Positions 26,222 through 35,285 of a stretch of 64,000 bases of DNA are shown piece after piece. A model generated the notes under the pieces. That model had not been told where the DNA came from and did not search any database. It saw only the letters and a list, made by a program, of their open reading frames with translations. Source of the DNA: Nitratireductor aestuarii (GTDB lineage: Bacteria; Pseudomonadota; Alphaproteobacteria; Rhizobiales; Rhizobiaceae); assembly GCF_014641695.1 (NCBI RefSeq), contig NZ_BMIF01000011.1:62001-126000 (forward strand). Reading direction: 5' to 3'. Made by a program: the position numbers and the translations under genes. Every line of letters starts with the position of its first letter. The first letter of the stretch is position 1.

Positions 26222-27042
26222 CTGGGGGCGAAGCGTCTCCTGAACGAGATCGCCGTCAGCGCCTCAGGATCCTCCGCTATCTTTCTTCCGGGGCAGCAAC
26301 CATAGAAAGGGCCGCGACACCGGCCCTTCTTCTTCTCAACGGTAGCGATCGCGCCACCATTTCTGTTGAAAGTTCCATACTGGAGCTGCTTCTGTCCGAT
26401 GGTCTCGTTGCCAGAATTGACGACCGCGTTGAGTTGACGTCTCTCGGGTCTTCATCCGCCAAGGAGGATCTACCTGACGACACACGCTACCGCGACCAGC
26501 ACATGGATCTGGACTTCGCCACGTTCCGCACGAACGACGGCTATGTATCGTTGCTCGTCAACCGCGCGGAATCCCCCCTGGCGCAACTCGCGAGGCGCAA
26601 GACCCGAAACGGTAAGCCGTTCCTGACCGAAAAGGAATTTCTGGCCGGAGAACGTCTGCGCGCCGACTATACCCGGGGCCAGATGATGCCCCGCATGAGC
26701 GCGAACTGGGAAGCACCCGTCTCCAGTGGTGGACGCGGCGGCGGCGACCGTTACGGTGACCTCACCGACGCCGCCCTCGGTGCCCGCATCCGGGTCGACA
26801 ACGCGCTCGAAGCCATCGGGCCCGAGCTCGCTGGCCCGCTGGTTGATGTCTGCTGCTTTCTCAAGGGCATCGAACAGGTGGAAGCGGAGCGCGGCTGGCC
26901 CGCACGTTCGGCCAAGCTGATCCTCAAGACGGCACTTGCAGCACTCTGCAGGCACTATGAACCGCGCGAAACCCGACGGGCCAAGACAAACATACTGCAT
27001 TGGGGAGCTCCGGACTTTCGGCCTTCATTAACCGGCAACTGA
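26218..27042 (+). CDS. DUF6456 domain protein
   Basis: The 274-residue protein has a variable N-terminal part. Its C-terminal region fits the DUF6456 domain (TEKEFLAGERLRADYTRGQMMPRM, GDLTDAALGARIRVDNALEAIG, LVDVCCFLKGIEQVEAERGWP, SAKLILKTALAALCRHY). The domain is helical and resembles phage-type or replication-associated DNA-binding regions, but its role is not established. Its start overlaps the preceding DnaA-domain IV gene, so the two probably act together. Confidence 0.8.
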   Translation: MTGGEASPERDRRQRLRILRYLSSGAATIERAATPALLLLNGSDRATISVESSILELLLSDGLVARIDDRVELTSLGSSSAKEDLPDDTRYRDQHMDLDFATFRTNDGYVSLLVNRAESPLAQLARRKTRNGKPFLTEKEFLAGERLRADYTRGQMMPRMSANWEAPVSSGGRGGGDRYGDLTDAALGARIRVDNALEAIGPELAGPLVDVCCFLKGIEQVEAERGWPARSAKLILKTALAALCRHYEPRETRRAKTNILHWGAPDFRPSLTGN

Positions 27043-27149
27043 TTGTCCATGCTTTCGCCCCCGTGCTAGAGCAGTCTCCACTTGAGGTGCGGGCGCGCTC
27101 GGGGTCTGTCCCGGGGCCGCGTCAGCATCAGAACCTTCGGAGTCTCTCA

Positions 27150-29261
27150 ATGGCAGTTTCAGTCCGGTTCCTCGACATTCCCGGCCCCCGTGCCGATCAG
27201 CGCCCGGTTACAGCGACCCATCACGGTCACACCCGTACCGATGAATATGCCTGGCTGCGGGCAGAGAACTGGCAGGAAGTACTGCGCGATCCGTCCGTGC
27301 TTGATCCGGCTCTGCGTCAGCATCTTGAGGCCGAGAACGCCTATGTAGCCGAACAGATGGCAGACACCGCGGATCTGCAGAAGACCCTTTTCGCCGAGAT
27401 GCGCGGCCGCATCAAGGAGGACGATTCCTCGGTACCAATGAAGCACGGCCCCTACGCCTATGGCGCGGATTTCCGCGAAGGCGGCGAGCACCCGCGCTAC
27501 TTCCGAACACCCCGCAATGGTGGCGACAAGAGCATCCTTATCGATGGCGACGAACTGGCCAAGGGCAAGGCCTATTTCCAGGTCGGCGCGGTCGACCCCT
27601 CGCCGGACCACGGACGCATCCTCTGGAGCTATGACGACAAGGGCTCCGAATATTACACGATCCGCATTCGCGACGCCGCAACGCTTGCCGACTTGTCTGA
27701 CCTGGTCGAAGGCACCGGCGGCGATGGCGCGTTCAGCGCGGACGGCAGTGGGTTCTGGTACATCCAGCTCGACGAAAACCACCGTCCGGCAAAACTCTTC
27801 TTCCACCAGATCGGCACCGAGTCCTCAGAAGACCGCCTCGTCTTCGAAAACGATGAGCCCGGCTTCTTCATGAGCGTCGATGACAGCCCGTTGAACGACT
27901 GGATCATCGTCTCGCTCCACGATCACGAGACCAGCGAGAACTGGCTCATCCCTGCAAACGATCCGGCCGCTTCGCCCAAGCTCGTGGCAGCGCGTCAGGA
28001 AGGCGTGCAATACGATCTTGAGCCTGCAGGCGACGAGTTCTTCGTCCTCACCAATGCGGACGGGGCCAAGGACTTCAAGGTCATGTCAGCCCCCGCGTCA
28101 GATCCCCGTCCGGAAAATTGGCGCGAAGTCGTCCCGCATGAGGCCGGTCGCCTCATCATCGCCATCCAGGCATTCGAGCATTTCCTGGTCCGTCTGGAGC
28201 GCAAGGATGGCGCACCGCGGATCATCCTGCGCGACCGCAAGACCGGTAACGAAGAGACCATCGCCTTTGACGAGGAAGCCTATTCGCTGGGCCTCATTGG
28301 CGCGGTGGAATACGACACCGAAGTGATCCGCTTCTCCTATTCGTCGCTCACAACGCCCGAGCAGCAGTACGACTACAACATGCGCACCGGCGAGCGCACG
28401 CTGCTCAAGACACAGGAAGTGCCCTCCGGCCATAATCCGGAAGACTACGTAACCCGCCGTCTCATGGCTCCCGCGCCGGACGGGGAACTGGTGCCGATTT
28501 CGCTCGTCTACCGCAAGGGATTGAACCTCGACGGCTCCGCCCCCTGCCTGCTCTACGGCTACGGCTCCTACGGGATCTCGATCCCTGCCTCTTTCCGCAC
28601 CAACATCCTGTCGCTCGTCGATCGCGGCTTCGTCTACGCCATCGCCCACATTCGCGGCGGCAAGGAAAAGGGTTGGGACTGGTACGAAAACGGCAAGCGC
28701 GCGAAGAAGACCAACACCTTCACCGATTTTATCGCTTGCGGCCGTCATCTTGTGAAGGAAGGTTACACCAGCCACGACCGCATGGTTGCCGAAGGCGGTT
28801 CTGCTGGTGGCATGCTGATGGGCGCCGTGGCCAACATGGCACCGCAGGACTTCTGCGCCATCGTGGCTCAGGTGCCCTTCGTCGATGTCCTCAATACCAT
28901 GCTGGATGATACCCTCCCGCTGACACCGCCCGAGTGGCCGGAATGGGGCAACCCGATCACCAGCAAGGCGGACTACGACACGATCCTTGCCTATTCGCCC
29001 TATGACAACGTTGCGGAGCAGCCTTACCCGACACTTCTGGCCCTTGCAGGGCTAACCGATCCACGCGTCACCTATTGGGAACCGGCGAAGTGGGTCGCCC
29101 GCCTGCGCGACAAGACGACGAGCGGCAACCCCATCCTCTTCCGGGTCAATCTGGATGCAGGTCACGGCGGCGCTGCCGGCCGCTTCTCGCGCCTTGAGGA
29201 AGTTGCCTTCTACTACGCCTTCATGCTCAAGGCTGTGGGGGCGGCAGCTTCTGCTGCGTAA
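27150..29261 (+). CDS. ptrB: Oligopeptidase B (S9A serine peptidase)
   Basis: This cytosolic peptidase cleaves short peptides after basic residues. ATG 27150 has GGAG 8 bases upstream; the longer frame to 27000 lacks support and would overlap the DUF6456 gene. The 703-residue product has an N-terminal beta-propeller and a C-terminal alpha/beta-hydrolase domain. The nucleophile is Ser551 in EGGSAGGML, the acid is probably in TDPRV, and the His is 672 in DAGHGG. The stretch NGKRAKKTNTFTDFIACGRHLV is typical of the S9A family. A single gene, followed by a REP-like palindrome. Confidence 0.93.
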   Translation: MAVSVRFLDIPGPRADQRPVTATHHGHTRTDEYAWLRAENWQEVLRDPSVLDPALRQHLEAENAYVAEQMADTADLQKTLFAEMRGRIKEDDSSVPMKHGPYAYGADFREGGEHPRYFRTPRNGGDKSILIDGDELAKGKAYFQVGAVDPSPDHGRILWSYDDKGSEYYTIRIRDAATLADLSDLVEGTGGDGAFSADGSGFWYIQLDENHRPAKLFFHQIGTESSEDRLVFENDEPGFFMSVDDSPLNDWIIVSLHDHETSENWLIPANDPAASPKLVAARQEGVQYDLEPAGDEFFVLTNADGAKDFKVMSAPASDPRPENWREVVPHEAGRLIIAIQAFEHFLVRLERKDGAPRIILRDRKTGNEETIAFDEEAYSLGLIGAVEYDTEVIRFSYSSLTTPEQQYDYNMRTGERTLLKTQEVPSGHNPEDYVTRRLMAPAPDGELVPISLVYRKGLNLDGSAPCLLYGYGSYGISIPASFRTNILSLVDRGFVYAIAHIRGGKEKGWDWYENGKRAKKTNTFTDFIACGRHLVKEGYTSHDRMVAEGGSAGGMLMGAVANMAPQDFCAIVAQVPFVDVLNTMLDDTLPLTPPEWPEWGNPITSKADYDTILAYSPYDNVAEQPYPTLLALAGLTDPRVTYWEPAKWVARLRDKTTSGNPILFRVNLDAGHGGAAGRFSRLEEVAFYYAFMLKAVGAAASAA

Positions 29262-29270
29262 AACGTCTCT

Positions 29271-29307
29271 TTCCCCTCATAGTGAGCTTGTCGAACTACG
29301 AGGGGAA
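29271..29307. repeat. REP-like extragenic palindrome, copy 1
   Basis: TTCCCCTCATAGT (29271-29283) pairs with ACTACGAGGGGAA (29295-29307) with one mismatch; the loop contains GAGCTTGTCGA. It lies 10 bp after the ptrB stop, between convergent genes. The same arms and a similar loop recur at 63521-63559. Confidence 0.65.
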
Positions 29308-29325
29308 TGCGCATTTGCCTGCCCT

Positions 29326-30234
29326 CTACGGCTTCGCCGGAACAGCCTTTAGATACGCGGCAATGGCCTCGCGATCCTCTGCTGTGAGTTTGGCCAGGTT
29401 GCGCACGACCTTGGCCATCTCGCCACCAGCAGAGTCAAAGTCTGGCGTGAAACCGCTCTCCAGATAGTAGGCGATGTCGCTTTCGCTCCAGTCGCCGATA
29501 CCATCCTTGCTTGGCGTGATGTTCGGGATGCGGCCGCTGCCCTCCATGGAAGGAGCACCGGCAAGCCACTGGCTCTTGTCATGTCCGCCGCCAAAGTCGC
29601 GCGGCGTGTGGCACTCGCCACAATGCCCCGGTCCCTCGACCAGATACTGCCCGCGCAGAACCTTCGGATCGGCATCCTCAGGCAGATCCACCACCGGATC
29701 TTCCGAAAAATACCGCATCTTCCACAGGCCCACGCCCCGGCGAACCGAGAATGGGAACGAAAGGTCATGCTCACCCGCGCGACCTTCAACCTGCGGCAGC
29801 GTCTTCATGTAGGCAAATAGGTCCACCACGTCCTGCTCGCTCATACGCGCGTAGGACGTATACGGAAACGCCGGATAGTAGTGGCTGCCGTCGGGCGCGA
29901 CGCCCCGCATCATCGCATTGGCAAAGTCGAGCTCGCTCCACGAGCCGATGCCATCCGTCGGATGCGGAGAGATGTTCGGCGCAACGAATGTGCCGAAGTC
30001 GGAACGCAGCGCAAGCCCTCCTCCAAGCTCAAGCTGCGCGTCGCCTTCAACACCTGTCCTGGCGTGGCAGGAGGTGCAGCCTCCCGCCCAGAACACCGCC
30101 TCGCCGCGCGCCGCCTCTCCCGGCTGCAGCCCCGAGAGAGCCGAGGCTTCGAGCGGGCTTGCCGCCGTCAGCAACCAGCCGGCAGCACCCGCGATAACCA
30201 CGAGTGCCGCGCCGGCAAAGATTACTCCACGCAT
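29326..30234 (-). CDS. Di-haem c-type cytochrome
   Basis: The product (302 aa) has an N-terminal signal or anchor segment (GVIFAGAALVVIAGAAGWLL) and two haem sites, CTSCH (near residue 53) and CGECH (near residue 206). The two cytochrome c domains carry Met candidates and NISPHPTDGIG/NITPSKDGIGDWSESD repeats. This is the pattern of the cytochrome subunits of membrane dehydrogenases (gluconate or alcohol dehydrogenase type), which normally carry three haems; only two are here. It acts in the periplasm. It directly follows a cytochrome c'-like gene (6-bp gap), with which it is likely co-transcribed. Confidence 0.9.
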   Translation of the reverse strand: MRGVIFAGAALVVIAGAAGWLLTAASPLEASALSGLQPGEAARGEAVFWAGGCTSCHARTGVEGDAQLELGGGLALRSDFGTFVAPNISPHPTDGIGSWSELDFANAMMRGVAPDGSHYYPAFPYTSYARMSEQDVVDLFAYMKTLPQVEGRAGEHDLSFPFSVRRGVGLWKMRYFSEDPVVDLPEDADPKVLRGQYLVEGPGHCGECHTPRDFGGGHDKSQWLAGAPSMEGSGRIPNITPSKDGIGDWSESDIAYYLESGFTPDFDSAGGEMAKVVRNLAKLTAEDREAIAAYLKAVPAKP

Positions 30235-30240
30235 CAGACC

Positions 30241-30681
30241 CTACTCGAGCCTGTAGTTTTCATGGCAGGCGCCGCAGTTCTGCAGCACCGGACCTACCGC
30301 CTGCTGGAACGCCTTCAGGTCAGCAGGACCATCCTTGCCAGATGCCTTGAATGCAGCCTCGGCGGACGCCTGGAACTTGTCGAACGCTGCCTGGAATCCT
30401 GCCGGATCTTCCCAGATCTTCGGGGCAGCCTTCGTGTCCGCGCCGGAACCCTCCGGGAAGAACGCATGCGCGGACGTGGAAACGCCATAGAAGGTAGCGA
30501 TTGCCGCTTTTGCGACAGCGGGCTGATAGTCCATCTCACCCTTGAGCATCGGAACGGCAATGCCGGCGGCTCCCGCCGCTGCGGCCATCAAAGCCTGCCT
30601 CGCTTTTACCGGATCGTCCTGAGCAGCAACTGTCCCCCCAGCCAGCATGAGCACAAAAGCAGACGTCAATAGCTTCTTCAT
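30241..30681 (-). CDS. Cytochrome c'-type protein (c-556 family)
   Basis: The ATG at 30681 has a GGAG ribosome site, which rules out the longer frame. A signal peptide (KKLLTSAFVLMLAGGTVAAQ) is followed by a four-helix protein with the haem site CGACH near the C-terminus (VLQNCGACHENYRLE), as in cytochrome c' and c-556. Such proteins carry electrons or bind NO in the periplasm. The 146-residue length fits. The gene leads a two-gene unit with the di-haem cytochrome. Confidence 0.92.
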   Translation of the reverse strand: MKKLLTSAFVLMLAGGTVAAQDDPVKARQALMAAAAGAAGIAVPMLKGEMDYQPAVAKAAIATFYGVSTSAHAFFPEGSGADTKAAPKIWEDPAGFQAAFDKFQASAEAAFKASGKDGPADLKAFQQAVGPVLQNCGACHENYRLE

Positions 30682-30805
30682 ATAGAATCTCCAAAAAGTT
30701 GACGGTGCAAGATAACCATCATTGCCGGCAACTCTCCAAAAAAGTGCACACTCTGGAATCAATCCTTTGTGAGAGGCTAAACGGCTATCCCCCTTGTGAA
30801 TAACG

Positions 30806-30836
30806 AAAAAGCCCGGCCTTTTCAGACCGGGCTTTA
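30806..30836 (-). terminator. Intrinsic terminator after the superoxide dismutase gene
   Basis: AAAGCCCGG (30808-30816) pairs with CCGGGCTTT (30827-30835). On the minus strand the hairpin is followed by a run of T (TTTTTCG), which fits a terminator for the gene ending at 30861. Confidence 0.85.
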
Positions 30837-30860
30837 TCACTTCGAAATAGGAAAAGCGGA

Positions 30861-31463
30861 TTAGCCGCGAGCCTTCTCGTAAAGCTCCAGGACGTAGTCC
30901 CAGTTGATCAGGCTGTCCACGAAAGCTTCGAGGTACTTTGGGCGCGCGTTACGGTAGTCGATGTAGTAGGAGTGCTCCCACACGTCGGCACCGAGGATCG
31001 GCGTAGCACCATGAACGAGCGGGTTCTCGCCGTTCGGCGTCTTCATGATCTCAAGCTTGCCGTCCTTGAACGCAACCCATGCCCAGCCCGAACCGAACTG
31101 CGTCACGCCAGCGTTGATGAAGTCTGCGCGAAACTTGTCGTAGCCACCCAGGTCGCTGTCGATTGCCTGCTGCAGCGCACCGGGAAGCTTGTTGCCCCCG
31201 CCGTCCTTCTTCATCCAGCGCCAGAAGTGGAGGTGGTTGAAGTGCTGACCAGCATTGTTGAAGAGCGGCTGATTCTTGCCGTAGGACTGCTTGACGATCT
31301 CTTCCAGAGAGAGATTGTCCATCCCTGCTTCTGCAGCCAGCTTGTTGCCGGTGTCGACATACGCCTTGTGGTGCTTGTCGTGGTGATACTCAAGTGTCTC
31401 CCGGGACATGAAAGGCTGCAGAGCCTCGTAGTCGTAGGGCAGATCCGGCAGTTCGAAAGCCAT
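30861..31463 (-). CDS. sodB: Superoxide dismutase, Fe/Mn type
   Basis: The enzyme converts superoxide to hydrogen peroxide and oxygen in the cytoplasm. The ATG at 31463 (MAFELPDLPYDYEAL) has GGAG 8 bases upstream. Metal ligands are visible as His in EYHHDKHHKAYV and NHLHFWRW, and Asp/His in GADVWEHSYYIDYRN. The residues around GSGWAWVAF fit the Fe-type or cambialistic group, though metal use cannot be fixed from sequence alone. Length 200 aa is standard. A terminator follows the stop. Confidence 0.95.
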   Translation of the reverse strand: MAFELPDLPYDYEALQPFMSRETLEYHHDKHHKAYVDTGNKLAAEAGMDNLSLEEIVKQSYGKNQPLFNNAGQHFNHLHFWRWMKKDGGGNKLPGALQQAIDSDLGGYDKFRADFINAGVTQFGSGWAWVAFKDGKLEIMKTPNGENPLVHGATPILGADVWEHSYYIDYRNARPKYLEAFVDSLINWDYVLELYEKARG

Positions 31464-31488
31464 GCTTGCTCTCCCTTCTTTAGATACG

Positions 31489-31650
31489 TTAGCAACTCGT
31501 ACTCGGACTGGGGATGACACCGCCAAGGGCGGTCATCCCACCGCGCGGTGTCTTAACAGTTCCACGAGTGGACGTCGAATGCGCCCATCTCCAATATAGT
31601 GATCTTCCACCGTTTGCCACCGGTACGACTCTGATTTCACGATCTTCCAT
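31489..31650 (-). CDS. Possible 53-aa peptide upstream of superoxide dismutase
   Basis: The ATG at 31650 has an AAGGA site 8 bases upstream. The frame encodes MEDREIRVVPVANGGRSLYW and a Gly/Thr/Ser-rich tail, ending 25 bp before the sodB start. A perfect-looking inverted repeat (GATGACACCGCC with GGCGGTCATC, about 31513-31538) lies inside its 3' end. No family was recognised. It could be a leader peptide or chance frame. Confidence 0.3.
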   Translation of the reverse strand: MEDREIRVVPVANGGRSLYWRWAHSTSTRGTVKTPRGGMTALGGVIPSPSTSC

Positions 31651-31786
31651 CGCACAATCCTTGCGATCCGTTGGTTTACAGCGCCTCCCAAGGAACAGAA
31701 TGCTGAGACGGCAAAGCACCGTGGGCTACCTTCTTGACCCCTCCTCGGGAATGGGCTGAACTACCTTCCCCGAAGGAGCCCGTGCC

Positions 31787-32443
31787 ATGCAGTCTTCCGC
31801 CTTCATCTTCGATGCCTATGGCACCCTCTTCGACGTGCACTCCGCCGTCCGCCGCCACGCGGCCAAGCTTGGACCGGACGGTCAGCGCATGTCGGAGATC
31901 TGGCGGACCAAGCAGCTTGAATATTCCTGGGTCGGCACCCTCATGGGTGAACCCACCGACTTCTGGAACCTCACCGAACGCGCGCTCGATTATGCCTTCA
32001 AGAAGGTTCCCTCTGCGGACCGGAGCCAGCGCGACAACCTGCTTGAGGCCTACTGGCAGTTGGACTGCTATCCCGAAGTTCCCACCGTCCTCTCGGCATT
32101 GAAGCACGCCGGCCACCGCGTCGGCATCCTCTCGAACGGCCGGATGGACATGCTCCAATCCGCAGTCCGCAACTCCGCCATTGACGGGTTTCTCGACGAC
32201 ATCTTCTCGGTCGATCAGGTTGGCAGGTTCAAGCCCGCCGCCCAGGTATATGAAATGGTCAGCACCGCCTGGCGTCTCTACCCTGCAGCCATTTCCTTCC
32301 AGTCCTCAAACCGGTGGGATGTCGCGGGTGCCAGGAACTATGGCTTCCGCGCCGTGTGGATCAACCGCACCAACGAGCCGGACGAGTACCAGGCGCAGGC
32401 GCCGGACCTCATCCTCCCCTCCCTGAGTGGGCTTACGCCGTAG
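31787..32443 (+). CDS. Haloacid dehalogenase, type II (L-2-haloacid dehalogenase family)
   Basis: The 218-residue HAD-superfamily protein begins with the nucleophile motif FDAYGTLFD (Asp9). It has motif II in GILSNGRMDML, a Lys in GRFKPAAQVYEM, and the family-specific SSNRWDVAGARNYGF near the C-terminus. These are the marks of type II 2-haloacid dehalogenases, which hydrolyse short 2-haloacids. Many annotated members have unknown natural substrates, so substrate is not certain. The ribosome site GAAGGAG is well placed. A single gene. Confidence 0.9.
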   Translation: MQSSAFIFDAYGTLFDVHSAVRRHAAKLGPDGQRMSEIWRTKQLEYSWVGTLMGEPTDFWNLTERALDYAFKKVPSADRSQRDNLLEAYWQLDCYPEVPTVLSALKHAGHRVGILSNGRMDMLQSAVRNSAIDGFLDDIFSVDQVGRFKPAAQVYEMVSTAWRLYPAAISFQSSNRWDVAGARNYGFRAVWINRTNEPDEYQAQAPDLILPSLSGLTP

Positions 32444-32623
32444 CTTAACCGCAACGACCGTTGCAAAAAGGCAATAGCATTGAAGTCAATGTGGTTCGGA
32501 CGCGCCGAATAAGGTAGTCTGATGTCAACATTGCCTGAAGCGTGCTTGCATAACGGCGTTTTTTCAGCTTCATCGCTGTTCATAAGTTATGTCTCCCTTC
32601 ATAATTCTTTTGGACCGAGAAGA

Positions 32624-33385
32624 ATGTCCGCATTCGACGCATCCTCCCCTATTTCACGACGCGCGTTTCTCTCCGCGCTCGGCTCCGGCACAGCCGCACT
32701 TGCACTTTCCGGCTGCGCCAACGTACCGAGCAGCGAAAGCAAGGTTGTCGCACAGCGCCCCACCCCGCTGGTGACCCCGCCACCCGTCAACATCGGCACG
32801 CCGCAGCAGATGTATGCTGCAATGGTCGATGAGACCCACAACATCCCCGCCGTTCCGGTGGACAAGATCGACAGCCGCTATCTCCGTCAGGAGGTCGCAG
32901 ACCCGACTGGCGAGCGTCCGGGAACGATCGTCGTGGATACCGCGTCCCACTTCCTCTATCTGGTCGGCTACGGTGGCCGCGCCATGCGTTACGGCGTCGG
33001 CCTCGGCCGTGATGGCTTCGCATGGGCAGGTCGCGCCCAGGTGGATCGCAAGTCCAGGTGGCCCAAGTGGTTCCCGCCGGCAGAAATGATCGACCGCCAG
33101 CCGAACCTCGAGAAGTACCGCGCCTCCTACGACAAGCAGACGAACACGTGGCTTGGTGGCATGGAACCGGGCGTGCAGAACCCTCTCGGTGCCCGCGCGC
33201 TCTACCTCTATGAGGATGGCAAGGACACGCTCTACCGCATCCACGGCTCACCGGAATGGTGGTCCATCGGCAAGTCGGTTTCATCCGGCTGCGTTCGCAT
33301 GATCAACCAGGATGTGATCGATCTCTACGATCGCGTGCCCGAGGGTACGCCGGTCGTCGTGACAAGCGGCCTGCGCTCGGTTTAA
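32624..33385 (+). CDS. Lipoprotein/Tat-type L,D-transpeptidase (YkuD domain)
   Basis: L,D-transpeptidases make 3-3 cross-links in peptidoglycan or attach proteins to it. The start MSAFDASSPISRRAFLSALG gives a twin-Arg-like signal with a lipobox (LSGC), so the protein is probably an exported lipoprotein. The catalytic domain shows HGSPEWWSIGKSVSSGCVRM with the nucleophile Cys223 and the conserved His. Length 253 aa fits the single-domain YkuD group of Hyphomicrobiales. The ribosome site is weak, so an upstream start at 32522 cannot be excluded, but it would disrupt the signal. Confidence 0.92.
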   Translation: MSAFDASSPISRRAFLSALGSGTAALALSGCANVPSSESKVVAQRPTPLVTPPPVNIGTPQQMYAAMVDETHNIPAVPVDKIDSRYLRQEVADPTGERPGTIVVDTASHFLYLVGYGGRAMRYGVGLGRDGFAWAGRAQVDRKSRWPKWFPPAEMIDRQPNLEKYRASYDKQTNTWLGGMEPGVQNPLGARALYLYEDGKDTLYRIHGSPEWWSIGKSVSSGCVRMINQDVIDLYDRVPEGTPVVVTSGLRSV

Positions 33386-33407
33386 CCGGGTTCGCTCCGA
33401 ACCAACG

Positions 33408-33437
33408 AAAAGGCGGCCCGCAAGCCGCCTTTTTTTC
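33408..33437 (+). terminator. Intrinsic terminator after the L,D-transpeptidase gene
   Basis: AAGGCGGC (33410-33417) pairs perfectly with GCCGCCTT (33424-33431) and is followed by TTTTTT. It ends the plus-strand gene just before the convergent HerA-like gene and, with AAAA before the left arm, can also act on the minus strand. Confidence 0.9.
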
Positions 33438-33441
33438 CGCC

Positions 33442-35001
33442 CTATCGCCCGCGCTTGAGACTTCCCAGGATGCCGCGAACGATCTCGCGGCCAAGCGTGG
33501 TGCCGACGGTCCGCACGACCGACTTCACGATCGTCTCGGTAACCGTCTGTCGCTGGTAGCCACCGCCACCACTCTTTGAGCGCTTCGTCGTCGTCCGGCT
33601 GCTGGAACCGCCGAAATCCGGCAGCGTCCAGCCGGTCCTGTTCGACGTGCCCTCTTCTTCCTCCTGCTGGCGCGCACGCTCCTCGGCCCGTGCACTTTCT
33701 TGGGCGCGCTGCTGCAGCATCTCGAAGGCAGAGTGCCGGTCGATCATCCGATCATAGACCCCCGTCACCGGACTTGTGTTGATGATCGCCTGCCGCTCCT
33801 GCGGTGTCAGCGGACCGATTCGCGATGAGGGTGGCCGGATCAGCGTCCGCTGGACGATCGAAGGGATACCCTTGTTCTCAAGCACGGAGACGAGCGCTTC
33901 ACCGGTCCCCATCGTCGTTATTGCATCATAGCACGAGAAGGCCGGGTTGGGTCGGAAGGTCTCCGCCGCCACCTTCACCGCCTTCTGCTCCCTCGGCGTA
34001 TAGGCGCGCAGGGCATGCTGCACACGGTTGCCAAGCTGCGCCAGCACCGTTTCCGGCACGTCGAGCGGGTTCTGGGTCACGAAATAAACGCCGACGCCCT
34101 TCGAGCGGATCAGGCGCACCACCTGCTCGATCCGCTCCAGAAGCGCCTTGGGAGCCTCATCAAACAACAGATGCGCCTCGTCGAAGAAGAACACCAGCCG
34201 CGGCTTCTCCGGATCGCCAACCTCGGGCAGTTCCTCGAACAGCTCCGACAGGAGCCACAGCAGGAACGTGCCGTAGAGCTTCGGCTTCATCATCAGCTTG
34301 TCAGCAGCGAGCACATTCACGTACCCGCGGCCATCCCGCGTCGTGCGCATCAGGTCAGAGATGTGAAGCGCCGGTTCGCCGAAGAACTTGTCGCCGCCCT
34401 GCCCCTCCAGCACCAGGAGCGACCGCTGGATCGCACCCACGGAAGGCTTCGTAATATTACCGTAGCGCGTGGAGAACTGCGACGCGTTATCCGCCACGTA
34501 AGCGAGCAGCGCCTGCAGATCCTTCAGGTCCAGAAGCAGCAACCCTTCTTCATCCGCAATGCGGAAGGCAATGTTCAGCACGCCCTCCTGCGCCTCGGTG
34601 AGATCCATCAGCCGCGAGAGCAGCAACGGCCCCATTTCCGAGACCGTTGCGCGGATCGGGTGCCCCTGTTCACCGAAAAGATCCCAGAAGATGACCGGCG
34701 CTTCGCGGAAGCTGTAGTTCTCGAGCTTCACCTCTTCCGACCGCTTGTGCAGGAAATCCTTGCTTTCTCCGGCAGCTGCAATGCCCGAGAGATCGCCCTT
34801 CATGTCGGCGCAGAACACCGGCACACCCGCGTCGGCAAAGCTCTCCGCCAGCACCTGCAGCGTCACCGTCTTGCCGGTACCCGTCGCACCGGTGATCAGC
34901 CCGTGCCGGTTCCCGTAACGCAGCAGCAGCCTCTCAGCCTGTTGATAAGTATCGTCTGGATTGCGGCTTGCACCGAGAAAGATGCTGTTTTCGGCGTCCA
35001 T
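33442..35001 (-). CDS. HerA-like/DUF853 ATPase (YjgR family)
   Basis: The 519-residue product is a FtsK/HerA-type P-loop ATPase. Walker A is in [16 protein letters not shown] (about residues 34-49), Walker B in [12 protein letters not shown], and an Arg-finger-like region lies in [23 protein letters not shown]. The C-terminal part is a charged low-complexity region (Arg/Glu/Gln, then Ser/Thr/Gly), then a helical end. DUF853 proteins are widespread and their cellular role is unsettled; a DNA-translocating activity is inferred from the fold. No NurA partner is adjacent. The ATG at 35001 has GGA 8 bases upstream. Confidence 0.88.
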   Translation of the reverse strand: MDAENSIFLGASRNPDDTYQQAERLLLRYGNRHGLITGATGTGKTVTLQVLAESFADAGVPVFCADMKGDLSGIAAAGESKDFLHKRSEEVKLENYSFREAPVIFWDLFGEQGHPIRATVSEMGPLLLSRLMDLTEAQEGVLNIAFRIADEEGLLLLDLKDLQALLAYVADNASQFSTRYGNITKPSVGAIQRSLLVLEGQGGDKFFGEPALHISDLMRTTRDGRGYVNVLAADKLMMKPKLYGTFLLWLLSELFEELPEVGDPEKPRLVFFFDEAHLLFDEAPKALLERIEQVVRLIRSKGVGVYFVTQNPLDVPETVLAQLGNRVQHALRAYTPREQKAVKVAAETFRPNPAFSCYDAITTMGTGEALVSVLENKGIPSIVQRTLIRPPSSRIGPLTPQERQAIINTSPVTGVYDRMIDRHSAFEMLQQRAQESARAEERARQQEEEEGTSNRTGWTLPDFGGSSSRTTTKRSKSGGGGYQRQTVTETIVKSVVRTVGTTLGREIVRGILGSLKRGR

Positions 35002-35167
35002 TCGCTGGTTCCTTTTCCGGGAGACTGCGGTTTCCTTAAGGTATAGCCAGCGCTTGTCCGGTCTGGCAACGCCTCCCCCACCCGGAGCCTGCTGGTTTTT
35101 TCCCGAGCCTGCCCTCGCCTTCCCGGCGCCATGAAGTCACCGCAACGATCTCGTACTGTGCCCCGAT

Positions 35168-35179
35168 TGCAACGTTGCA
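35168..35179. promoter_or_regulatory. 12-bp palindrome upstream of the mutase gene (candidate operator)
   Basis: TGCAACGTTGCA is a perfect palindrome 107 bp before the mutase ATG, in the 284-bp gap between divergent genes. TTGCAA-type sites are known for regulators of propionate metabolism in alphaproteobacteria (for example PccR), but the match here is partial. No other feature was recognised in this gap. Confidence 0.35.
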
Positions 35180-35285
35180 CTCGTTAACTCATTTTAGTGT
35201 ATTCAATAGCTGGCATTGCCGCCGGCGAGCGCCCATCATAAACTACGGATTTGTTTCCCGTTGGCGACAATTGGAAAGGGATGAG

